Source: Pullilachnospira_A gallistercoris (GTDB taxonomy: Bacteria > Bacillota > Clostridia > Lachnospirales > Lachnospiraceae). Taken from it: a DNA stretch of 6,377 nt. Under the pieces are notes generated by a model. It was given only the letters and a program-made list of their open reading frames with translations. It was not told the DNA's origin and did not search any database. This document shows positions 1 to 5,692 of this stretch, piece after piece. Position 1 is the stretch's first letter. The number at the start of each line of letters is the position of its first letter. A program made the translations under genes and the position numbers. The DNA lies in assembly GCA_018712125.1 (NCBI GenBank), contig DVHM01000136.1, forward strand, positions 1 to 6,377, written 5' to 3'.

Positions 1-32
1 AGGTATATTCATCGTAGCCCTTTGCAGGTCTG

Positions 33-212
33 TTATATCAGATATCCAAGGGTAAAAGAAAGTAGCCGCCCACTACTACCAATAGTGAACGGCTGTATAA
101 AACAGTTATCGTAATTATTTGGAGGTAGGCCGTGCGTTTCTGGCTTCCCCTCTTCTATTGTCAATATAGCATATCTGTCGGAACACTTCAAGCACGAATT
201 TACACCATTTCT
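33..212 (-). pseudogene. Possible gene remnant, 59-codon open frame without a start
   Basis: Read on the minus strand, an open frame runs from 212 to a TAA at 35-33. It follows directly after an in-frame TAA at 215-213 and has no ATG. Its translation contains the stretches ILTIEEGKPETHG and LPPNNYDNCFIQPFTIGSSG, which look more protein-like than random. Another minus frame immediately upstream begins ATG at about 236 (MKKEVIRIPHKEMV) and stops near position 195, so the two could be halves of one frameshifted small protein. I do not recognise a family with certainty. It may equally be a conserved non-coding element that happens to be open. Confidence 0.25.
64..94. repeat. Two-part inverted repeat (hairpin)
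   Basis: AGCCG (64-68) pairs with CGGCT (90-94), and CACTA (71-75) pairs with TAGTG (83-87). The two stems are separated by a symmetric CC/AA internal loop and close on the 7-nt loop CTACCAA. No T-run follows on the plus strand, so it is not an obvious terminator. Such hairpins occur near ends of some mobile elements and in structured RNA, but nothing here decides between these. Confidence 0.45.
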
Positions 213-302
213 TTATGAGGTATTCGGATAACTTCCTTTTTCATAGATAATCATGGTGCCGGTGTATGTTCAGAATGAGAGCAGCTGAGTATGCAACAGG
301 GC

Positions 303-331
303 TTGCAGTCGTATAGAACGGGATTTATAAT
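303..331 (+). promoter_or_regulatory. Sigma-70/SigA-type promoter for the first gene
   Basis: A perfect -10 box TATAAT lies at 326-331. A TTGCAG -35 element at 303-308 keeps the first three consensus bases, and the spacer is 17 nt. Transcription would start near 338, about 35 nt before the ATG at 372, with the AGGAGG ribosome binding site (358-363) in between. It is the likely promoter for the acidic protein and, given small downstream gaps without a terminator, also for the DUF89 and nicotinamidase-like genes. Confidence 0.65.
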
Positions 332-371
332 AATAATCAGATTTTCAATGGTCTGAGAGGAGGGGAAAAGG

Positions 372-1127
372 ATGGGATTTCTGGATCAGATGGCAAAAGC
401 GGCAGCTCTTGGCATGGCTGTAGAGATGAGCAAAAATAAGAAGGGAAAACCGGATCCCTATAAAGCGGCAGGAATTGCGGCGGGGATGGGTTATACTGCG
501 CTTTCTGACCGGGCCAGTCTGGGGGCTATGCTTGGCAGCGAGGGGGCTTTTGATGATGTGCCGCCGGATGACGGATACGAAGACGAATTGGCATATGGGG
601 AAGCAGAGGACGGGATGGAAGATTTCACGGACGACGGTTTTGACGACAGCATTTGGGACAACGAAGACGATGAAGATTGGGATGAAGATGAGGATTGGGA
701 AGACGACGAAGATGAGGAGGAAGACTTTGACGAAGATGATCCCGGATCGGATGAGGAGAACGATCAGAGTGCAGCAGAGGAAGCGGTAAGGAGAGAAAGG
801 GAGAGGGAAAAACGTCTTGCGGAATGGGAAGCGGAAAGGCAGCAGCGGCTGGAGGAGCGGAGACAGGAGTTGGAAGCCGCAAAGAAAGATAAAAAAATTT
901 ACCATTACTGCAGTGTGGTTTTTGGCGATGATTTCCATCCGTATCACTATCGGACAGAGGACACGTCTCTGAAGATAGGGGATAAAGTTCTGGTTCCGGC
1001 GGGAAAGGAAAATGAGGAGTGTATCGCCACCGTCGTCTCTGTGGAGGAGCATACGAGACTGACGGTGCCTTTCCCACTCAATAAGACAAAATTTATTATC
1101 GCAAAATACACGGAAGAGGAGAAATGA
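372..1127 (+). CDS. Hypothetical protein with acidic low-complexity middle and coiled coil
   Basis: I do not recognise this 251-residue protein. Residues 1-55 are rich in Ala, Gly and Met with a basic patch KNKKGKPDPYK near 21-31. Residues 60-132 are extremely acidic, dominated by Asp and Glu with regular Trp and Phe. Residues 135-174 are a charged Glu/Arg helix (AVRREREREKRLAEWEAERQ) expected to form a coiled coil or single helix. Residues 176-247 look like a small beta domain with the pattern LKIGDKVLVPAG followed by ATVVSVEE, similar in style to small barrel folds such as the PriA N-terminal domain, though I would not assign it. No signal peptide or clear membrane helix is seen. AGGAGG at 358-363 sits 8 nt before the ATG. 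It is first in the run and 34 nt upstream of DUF89. A scaffold or nucleic-acid-mimic role is possible but speculative. Confidence 0.8.
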   Translation: MGFLDQMAKAAALGMAVEMSKNKKGKPDPYKAAGIAAGMGYTALSDRASLGAMLGSEGAFDDVPPDDGYEDELAYGEAEDGMEDFTDDGFDDSIWDNEDDEDWDEDEDWEDDEDEEEDFDEDDPGSDEENDQSAAEEAVRREREREKRLAEWEAERQQRLEERRQELEAAKKDKKIYHYCSVVFGDDFHPYHYRTEDTSLKIGDKVLVPAGKENEECIATVVSVEEHTRLTVPFPLNKTKFIIAKYTEEEK

Positions 1128-1161
1128 TATTTTAAAAACGTGAAAGAGGAGTACACCTGTT

Positions 1162-2007
1162 ATGAGAGTTGTAGAGAGCTGCGCCAGATGCCTGTTCGAT
1201 AAACAGAAGCATCTGAGCGACAATGAAGAATATCTGAAAGAGATACGGGACATCATCGATCACAGGGGAGAGGACGACACGTCCCCTTACCTGGTCTATC
1301 TGTTTCGGGGCGTCTACGAGAAATATTTCGGACCCCGCGAGCCCTATCAGGAGGTCAAGAAAAAGTATAATGACCTGGTGCTGGGGATGGAGGATGCGGT
1401 GCGGAGCAAGATTGAGGCCTCTGAGGATCCCTTCGAGACGGCGTTCGCCTGCGCCCGGATCGGCAATTACATTGATTTCGGCGCTATGAATGAGGTGGAT
1501 GAGGAGACCTTTCTGTCCCTTTTTGACGACGCGAAGCTGAGGGATGAGGACCGGAAAGTCATGGATTCCTTTGCGGACCAGTGCCGGAGGGGGAAACGTT
1601 TCCTGCTGCTGGCGGATAACTGCGGCGAGATTGTCCTGGACAAGCTGTTTCTGGAGCAGCTTCACAGGAAATTTCCGCAGCTTACTGTCAGTGTCATGGT
1701 TCGAGGCAGCGAGGTTTTAAACGACGCCACAGAAGAGGACGCCGCGTATGTGGGGATGGATAAAGTGGCAAAGATCGTTTCCAACGGTCAACCCATCGCA
1801 GGCACGGTCTATGCCATGCTGCCGGAGCCGGCGAAGGAGGTGCTGGACCATGCGGACGTCATTCTGGCGAAAGGGCAGGGAAATTATGAATCCCTTTACG
1901 GTCAGGGGAGGCATATTTTCTATTCCTTCCTCTGCAAATGCGATCTGTTTACCGGGCGGTTTCAGGTGCCGAAATTAACCGGGATTTTCCGGGAGGAATG
2001 GGAATAA
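1162..2007 (+). CDS. DUF89 family (ARMT1-like) metal-dependent phosphatase
   Basis: This 281-residue protein matches the DUF89 damage-control phosphatase family, which uses divalent metal to remove phosphate from sugar phosphates or damaged phosphometabolites. An N-terminal CxxC (Cys7, Cys10) is typical of the prokaryotic subfamily I. Residues 101-107 read GNYIDFG. The metal-site motif ADNCGE (151-156) supplies Asp152 and Asn153, RGSEVLNDAT (181-190) supplies Asn187 and Asp188, and ADVILAKGQGNYESL (231-245) and FLCKC (256-260) complete the core. Length fits an intact member. Start: AGAGGAG at 1145-1151, 10 nt before the ATG. The nicotinamidase-like gene follows after 21 nt, implying co-transcription. 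The substrate cannot be read from sequence. The setting suggests an NAD- or ADP-ribose-related phosphorylated metabolite, but that is inference. Confidence 0.88.
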   Translation: MRVVESCARCLFDKQKHLSDNEEYLKEIRDIIDHRGEDDTSPYLVYLFRGVYEKYFGPREPYQEVKKKYNDLVLGMEDAVRSKIEASEDPFETAFACARIGNYIDFGAMNEVDEETFLSLFDDAKLRDEDRKVMDSFADQCRRGKRFLLLADNCGEIVLDKLFLEQLHRKFPQLTVSVMVRGSEVLNDATEEDAAYVGMDKVAKIVSNGQPIAGTVYAMLPEPAKEVLDHADVILAKGQGNYESLYGQGRHIFYSFLCKCDLFTGRFQVPKLTGIFREEWE

Positions 2008-2028
2008 AAAGCGAAAGGAGACACCATT

Positions 2029-2556
2029 ATGGCGAGAAAGATTCTGATTGTCATCGATATGCAGAAGGATTTTATCGATGGAGCGCTGGGAACGAAGGAG
2101 GCGGAGGCCATTGTACCGGCGGTTGTGGATAAGATTCACAGTTATCCGCAGGAGGATGTGTACGCGACCCGGGATACCCACGGGGAAAATTATATGGACA
2201 CTCAGGAGGGGAAATATCTTCCGGTGCCTCATTGTATCCGGGATACGGAAGGCTGGCAGCTTCAGCCGGAAATTGGCGAGATGATTCTGCCGGAGCATAT
2301 TTTCGACAAGCCCACCTTCGGCTCTGTGGATCTTGTGGAGCGGATAAAGGAGATTGCCGGCAGCGGGGAGATCGAGGTGGAACTGGTGGGACTGTGCACA
2401 GATATCTGTGTGGTCTCCAACGCGCTGCTTCTGAAGGCCTTTCTTCCGGAGACGAAGATCTCGGTGGATCCCGCCTGCTGCGCGGGCGTCACGCCGGAAA
2501 AACACGAGGCGGCCCTGGAGACGATGAGGTCCTGCCAGATTGTGGTGGAGGCGTGA
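2029..2556 (+). CDS. pncA: Isochorismatase-family cysteine hydrolase, probable nicotinamidase
   Basis: A 175-residue cytosolic hydrolase of the isochorismatase-like superfamily. The catalytic triad is visible: Asp10 in LIVIDMQKDF, Lys94 in FDKPTFG, and nucleophile Cys127 in GLCTDICV. Asp49 and His51 (TRDTHGENY) and His68 (VPHCIRD) correspond to the metal-binding Asp-His-His set of true nicotinamidases, which deamidate nicotinamide to nicotinate and ammonia. This favours nicotinamidase over isochorismatase or other amidases, although the gene is shorter than E. coli PncA and family names in this group are often unreliable. AAAGGAG (2014-2020) sits 8 nt before the ATG. Next to a SirTM, which releases nicotinamide, and to nadBC, a salvage role fits well. 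The gene symbol is tentative. Confidence 0.82.
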   Translation: MARKILIVIDMQKDFIDGALGTKEAEAIVPAVVDKIHSYPQEDVYATRDTHGENYMDTQEGKYLPVPHCIRDTEGWQLQPEIGEMILPEHIFDKPTFGSVDLVERIKEIAGSGEIEVELVGLCTDICVVSNALLLKAFLPETKISVDPACCAGVTPEKHEAALETMRSCQIVVEA

Positions 2557-2731
2557 TGTCGGGGGAGAACAACAATCTTTGAATGTTGCGGACGGGAAAT
2601 TCCCGGTTTCCTCCCGGTAACTATCCCACAATTTTGTGCGTACTTTACGGAAGTGACTTCCGGCGGTAAGATGTGGATAAAGGAAATCAGCAGAGAGAAG
2701 TGGCTGGATAAGCCGCCAAGGGAGGGAAAAG
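2557..2731. promoter_or_regulatory. 175-bp intergenic region with three inverted repeats
   Basis: This is the largest gap inside the gene run. It carries CGGGAA-A-TTCCCG (2593-2605), CACAA-TT-TTGTG (2627-2638) and CGGAAGT-G-ACTTCCG (2648-2662). None is followed by a clean T-run, so they are better operator or RNA-structure candidates than terminators. The gap probably separates the upstream DUF89/nicotinamidase transcript from the macrodomain/SirTM transcript, or tunes read-through between them. Confidence 0.5.
2644..2672 (+). promoter_or_regulatory. Candidate promoter with operator in the spacer
   Basis: TTTACG (2644-2649, 4 of 6 to the -35 consensus) and TAAGAT (2667-2672, 4 of 6 to the -10 consensus) are separated by 17 nt. 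The 15-bp inverted repeat CGGAAGTGACTTCCG (2648-2662), with perfect 7-bp arms, fills most of the spacer. A regulator bound there would block RNA polymerase. The boxes are individually weak, so this is a candidate for the macrodomain-SirTM pair only. Confidence 0.4.
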
Positions 2732-3505
2732 ATGACGCAGGAGCAGAGAAGGATCTGGCTGATCCGGGAACTTTTAAAGGAACAGAAAGAATACGCGGGT
2801 GTAGAGATACCTGCACAGGAGCAGGAACAGAAGCGTCTGCTGCGCTCCCTGTGCAATGTCCGGCCGCCCAGACCTGTCAGCAGCGAATTTCTGGAAGTGC
2901 AGGACGCATACCTGCAGGAGGAAACCCGGCGCAAGGGTATTGTTCGACCTGAGGATACGCGGGAAATGCGCAAGGGGATCCGTCTCTGGCAGGGAGATAT
3001 TACCCGGCTGGCGGCGGACGCCATTGTAAACGCGGCCAACAGTCAGATGCTGGGCTGTTTCGTCCCCTGTCATGGCTGTATTGACAATGCGATTCACACC
3101 GCCGCCGGTCTGCAGCTGCGGCTGGAATGCGCCCGGATCATGGGGCAGCAGGGGAGAGAGGAGCCCACGGGCAGGGCGAAAATCACAAAGGCCTATAATC
3201 TCCCCTGCCGCTATGTGCTCCACACGGTGGGGCCCATCATTTACGGCTCTGTCACGGCGGAGGACCGGCAGCTGCTGGCCTCCTGCTACCGCTCCTGCCT
3301 GGAGCTTGCCAAACGTTACGACTTAGAGAACGTTGCTTTCTGCTGTATTTCCACAGGAGAATTCCGCTTCCCCAATGAGCTGGCGGCTGAGATTGCTGTC
3401 TCGACCGCAGAGGAATTTCTGAGGGAAGAGGAAGGAAGAATGGAGGTCATTTTCAATGTTTTCAAGGACAAGGACTATGAAATCTACCGCAGGCTCCTGG
3501 GATGA
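2732..3505 (+). CDS. Zinc-dependent macrodomain, probable protein-ADP-ribose hydrolase
   Basis: A 257-residue protein of the zinc-containing macrodomain (Zn-Macro) class, which cleaves ADP-ribose from modified proteins. A helical N-terminal extension spans about residues 1-75. The macrodomain begins at LWQGDITRLAADAIVNAAN (85-103), with Asp89 for adenine contact and the NAAN loop (100-103). The class signature GCFVPCHGCIDNAIH (108-122) provides the presumed zinc ligands Cys109, His114 and Cys116. Further motifs are HTVGPI (164-169) and the phosphate loop ISTGEFRFP (206-214). Length and motifs indicate an intact enzyme. AGGGAGGG (2719-2726) precedes the ATG by 5 nt. The SirTM gene overlaps its last 50 nt, matching the known pairing in which the macrodomain reverses SirTM modification. 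Confidence 0.92.
   Translation: MTQEQRRIWLIRELLKEQKEYAGVEIPAQEQEQKRLLRSLCNVRPPRPVSSEFLEVQDAYLQEETRRKGIVRPEDTREMRKGIRLWQGDITRLAADAIVNAANSQMLGCFVPCHGCIDNAIHTAAGLQLRLECARIMGQQGREEPTGRAKITKAYNLPCRYVLHTVGPIIYGSVTAEDRQLLASCYRSCLELAKRYDLENVAFCCISTGEFRFPNELAAEIAVSTAEEFLREEEGRMEVIFNVFKDKDYEIYRRLLG
3442..3447 (+). promoter_or_regulatory. Ribosome binding site that sets the SirTM start
   Basis: GGAGGT lies inside the macrodomain gene, 8 nt before the ATG at 3456. It makes 3456 the best-supported SirTM start. The alternative ATG at 3477 has only AAGGA (3464-3468) at a similar distance, though it would give a protein beginning MKSTAGSW, closer to the usual short N-terminus. Confidence 0.6.
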
Positions 3506-4337
3506 AATCGCGCGGCTGAAAGGGGAGATGGATTCGGCGGATGCCATCGTGATCGGCGCCGGATCCGGCCTTTCCACCTCCGCGGGATTTACTTACACGG
3601 GCAGCAGGTTTGAGGAAAATTTCGGAGATTTTATAGAGAAATACGGATTTCGGGATATGTATTCCGGGGGATTTTATCCCTTCAAGACGCAGGAAGAGTA
3701 CTGGGCTTACTGGAGCCGTTATATCTGGATCAACCGGTATCAGGATGCCCCGAAGGATACTTACCAACAGCTTTTGCGGCTGGTGGAGGGAAAAGAATAC
3801 TTCGTGCTGACCACCAATGTGGATCACTGTTTTCAAAAAGCCGGCTTTGACAAAAAGCGGCTTTTTTACACCCAGGGGGACTACGGACTGTGGCAGTGCG
3901 CCCGGCCCTGCCACAACCGGACTTACGACAATGAGGAGACCGTTCGAAAGATGGTACAACAGCAGAGGAATATGCGGGTGCCCTCGGAACTGGTTCCCCG
4001 GTGCCCGGTCTGCGGCGCGCCCATGACCATGAATCTGCGGGTGGACGGTTCCTTTGTGGAGGACGAGGGATGGCATCAGGCTTCCGACCGGTATCAGCAG
4101 TTCCTTCAGCAAAATAGGGGAAAACATGTGCTGTATCTGGAGCTGGGGGTCGGCGGGAATACTCCCGGTATCATTAAATATCCCTTCTGGCAGATGACTT
4201 ATGGCAACCCGAAGGCTGTGTATGCCTGCATCAATTACGGGGAGGCCTGCGCGCCGAGGGAGATTGAAGATCGTTCTATCTGTATTGACGGGGATATCGG
4301 GGAGGTGCTGCATAAAATGCAAATCCAGGTGTCTTGA
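3456..4337 (+). CDS. sirTM: Class M sirtuin (SirTM), probable protein ADP-ribosyltransferase
   Basis: A 293-residue SIR2-family protein of the macrodomain-linked class M. The Rossmann NAD loop is GAGSGLSTSAGF (34-45). TTNVDHCF (119-126) gives Asn121 and Asp123. QGDYGLWQC (140-148) places Gln140 where deacetylase sirtuins have the catalytic His, a hallmark of SirTM, which transfers ADP-ribose instead of deacylating. The Asn121-Gln140 spacing matches what I recall for streptococcal SirTM. The structural zinc site is Cys148, Cys152, Cys183 and Cys186. LELGVGGNTPGIIKYPFW (228-245) is typical of the class. The reaction would consume NAD+ and release nicotinamide. The known target, lipoylated GcvH-L, is not encoded in the window. 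Start 3456 is chosen for its ribosome binding site, with 3477 as alternative. The stop codon lies inside the nadB promoter palindrome. Confidence 0.92.
   Translation: MFSRTRTMKSTAGSWDEIARLKGEMDSADAIVIGAGSGLSTSAGFTYTGSRFEENFGDFIEKYGFRDMYSGGFYPFKTQEEYWAYWSRYIWINRYQDAPKDTYQQLLRLVEGKEYFVLTTNVDHCFQKAGFDKKRLFYTQGDYGLWQCARPCHNRTYDNEETVRKMVQQQRNMRVPSELVPRCPVCGAPMTMNLRVDGSFVEDEGWHQASDRYQQFLQQNRGKHVLYLELGVGGNTPGIIKYPFWQMTYGNPKAVYACINYGEACAPREIEDRSICIDGDIGEVLHKMQIQVS
3835..3867 (+). terminator. Terminator-like hairpin inside the SirTM gene
   Basis: AAAAAGCCG (3835-3843) pairs with CGGCTTTTT (3858-3866). Inside it, CTTT (3845-3848) pairs with AAAG (3854-3857) around the loop GACAA, leaving G3844 bulged. 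The GC core followed by six T residues (3862-3867) has the shape of an intrinsic terminator. It lies in codons 127-138 of SirTM, before the catalytic Gln, so it could reduce full-length transcripts or simply reflect codon choice for lysine and phenylalanine. Confidence 0.35.
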
Positions 4338-4343
4338 CACCTG
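4326..4343. promoter_or_regulatory. 18-bp palindrome over the nadB -35 box, candidate NiaR operator
   Basis: CAGGTGTCTTGACACCTG has perfect 8-bp arms around a central TT. It covers the end and stop codon of SirTM and contains the entire -35 box of the nadB promoter. From memory it resembles operators of NiaR (YrxA), the niacin-responsive repressor of nad genes in Bacillus and Clostridium. The position is ideal for repression. Identification of the regulator is recollection plus inference; the palindrome is directly visible. Confidence 0.7.
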
Positions 4344-4362
4344 ACAACCGCAGTGCTACAAT
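4334..4362 (+). promoter_or_regulatory. Strong extended -10 promoter for nadBC
   Basis: A consensus -35 TTGACA (4334-4339), a 17-nt spacer and a -10 TACAAT (4357-4362) preceded by TG at 4354-4355 form a near-ideal extended -10 promoter. Transcription would start around 4369, leaving a leader of roughly 37 nt before the nadB ATG. The leader is too short for a riboswitch, so control is most likely at the overlapping palindrome. Confidence 0.8.
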
Positions 4363-4405
4363 GGCAAGGCTATAAAAAACGAGGAAACTGTGGAGAAGCG
4401 GACAG

Positions 4406-5692
4406 ATGGATGAATTTTTTGATGTGGTAATCGTGGGTACCGGGGCGGCGGGCCTCTACTGTGCCCTGAATCTGCCGGAGCGGTTGACGGTGCTGATTCT
4501 GACGAAGCGGAAGGCGGACGAGAGCGATTCTTTCCTGGCCCAAGGCGGTATCTGCATGCTGAGGGGAGAGGAAGATTTCCATCCCTACATGGAAGACACG
4601 CTGCGGGCAGGACATTATGAGAATGACCGGGATGCGGTGGATCTGATGATCCGTTCTTCCAACAGCATTATCCGGGATCTGGTGCGGAGGGGCGTCCGGT
4701 TTGCCCGTCATGGGGATGGCAGTCTGGATTTTACCCGGGAGGGAGCTCACTGCCGCCCGAGGATCCTCTATCATGAAGATGTGACCGGTCGTGAGATTAC
4801 CCAGACATTGCTGGAGGAGGCTATGAAACGGGAAAATCTGATCCTCCGGGAAGAGACGACGATGCTGGACATCATCAGCGACGACACCGCCTGCGGGGGC
4901 GTGGTGGCTGCCGGGCCAGACGGCGTTCCCTACACAGTGGGCGCGGGAGCGGTGGTGCTGGCCTGCGGCGGTATCGGGGGACTGTTCAAAAATTCCACCA
5001 ATTTTCCACATATCACGGGGGACGCTCTGGCCATCGCCATGCGCCGTAATATCGCGGTTCAGCATCTGGATTACATACAGATTCATCCCACTACTCTATA
5101 TTCCACCAGGCCGGGCCGGCGTTTTCTGATCTCGGAGTCCGCCCGGGGCGAGGGAGCGCTGCTCTACGACAAAAACGGACAGCGGTTTACGGATGAGCTG
5201 CAGCCGAGGGATCTTCTGAGCGCGGCGATCCGGGAGCAGATGGAAAAGGACGGAACGGATTTTGTGTGGGAAGATCTGCGGCCCTTGGGGGAGCGGACGC
5301 TGCGGACCCATTTTCCGAATATCTGTCAGCACTGTCAGGAGGAAGGGTACGATGTGCTGAGAGGCCCGATCCCTGTGGTGCCGGCCCAACACTATTTTAT
5401 GGGAGGTATCCGGGTGGATCTGAGCAGCCGTACCGCCATGCCGGGGCTCTACGCCTGCGGCGAGATCAGTTGTAACGGCGTCCACGGGCGCAACCGTCTG
5501 GCCAGCAACTCTCTTCTGGAATCTCTGGTTTTTGCCCAGCGGGCAGCCGATGATATTCTGTTTGGAGAGTCTCCCGCGTTTGCGGGAAATGCGCCGGATC
5601 TTGCCCCCTATCGGGAACAGGAGCCGTTGCTGGCCGCCTACCGGAAAGAAGTTCTGAATGCGATTGAAAGGATGAAAAAGAGCCATGAATGA
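4406..5692 (+). CDS. nadB: L-aspartate oxidase NadB, short form
   Basis: A flavoenzyme that oxidises L-aspartate to iminoaspartate, the first step of de novo NAD synthesis; in anaerobes fumarate is the likely electron acceptor. The FAD-binding loop is VVIVGTGAAGLYCA (7-20), followed by SDSFLAQGGI (40-49). QIHPTTL (225-231), SESARGEGALL (243-253, with the presumed catalytic Arg247), RFTDELQPRD (260-269), PAQHYFMGGI (326-335, His329) and GVHGRNRLASNSLLE (358-372, Arg364) complete the active site. At 428 residues it is about 100 shorter than E. coli and B. subtilis NadB because most of the C-terminal helical domain is missing. The catalytic parts are intact, and short forms are, as I recall, usual in Clostridia. 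GGAG (4392-4395) lies 10 nt before the ATG. Its last 8 nt overlap nadC. Confidence 0.95.
   Translation: MDEFFDVVIVGTGAAGLYCALNLPERLTVLILTKRKADESDSFLAQGGICMLRGEEDFHPYMEDTLRAGHYENDRDAVDLMIRSSNSIIRDLVRRGVRFARHGDGSLDFTREGAHCRPRILYHEDVTGREITQTLLEEAMKRENLILREETTMLDIISDDTACGGVVAAGPDGVPYTVGAGAVVLACGGIGGLFKNSTNFPHITGDALAIAMRRNIAVQHLDYIQIHPTTLYSTRPGRRFLISESARGEGALLYDKNGQRFTDELQPRDLLSAAIREQMEKDGTDFVWEDLRPLGERTLRTHFPNICQHCQEEGYDVLRGPIPVVPAQHYFMGGIRVDLSSRTAMPGLYACGEISCNGVHGRNRLASNSLLESLVFAQRAADDILFGESPAFAGNAPDLAPYREQEPLLAAYRKEVLNAIERMKKSHE

Larger units (their letters stand above)
1..302. other. Gene-poor, AT-richer leader region
   Basis: No intact gene with a start codon and ribosome binding site is visible on either strand. 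A hand count over positions 1-300 gives about 41% GC, clearly lower than the coding region that follows. The stretch contains a two-part hairpin (64-94), a small TATTG-T-CAATA inverted repeat (156-166) and a start-less minus-strand open frame (33-212). The composition shift and apparent gene debris could mark the edge of a degraded mobile or accessory segment, but no transposase, integrase or target-site duplication can be seen. Confidence 0.5.

Noticed and set aside
640..765. Repetitive GAN tract as a CRISPR or tandem non-coding repeat
   Set aside because: There are no uniform repeat and spacer units, and the tract is in frame within a well-supported coding sequence.
1153..1160. ACACCTGT just before the DUF89 start, resembling a half-site of the nadB palindrome
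   Set aside because: The partner half is imperfect and at the wrong spacing (AGGAGT directly adjacent rather than AGGTGT four bases away), and it is explained by the ribosome binding site region.
345..1256. Long minus-strand open frame (303 codons) opposite the acidic protein gene
   Set aside because: It is kept open by the GAN-rich tract and high-GC codon pattern of the plus-strand gene. Its translation is repetitive Phe/Leu/Pro with no domain, and the plus strand has a promoter and ribosome binding site.
2593..2606. CGGGAAATTCCCG as a terminator after the nicotinamidase-like gene
   Set aside because: The stem is only five to six base pairs and is followed by GGTTTCC, not a T-run, so termination is poorly supported.
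2653..2952. Plus-strand frame starting GTG at 2653 and overlapping the macrodomain gene
   Set aside because: No family motif, weak start, and it is out of frame with the clearly identified macrodomain.
3462..4340. Minus-strand open frame of 292 codons opposite SirTM
   Set aside because: It mirrors the SirTM gene almost exactly, has no recognisable domain or ribosome binding site, and SirTM is unmistakable by motif.
4363..4405. Riboswitch in the nadB leader
   Set aside because: The predicted leader is only about 37 nt, too short for a known NAD or other riboswitch fold.
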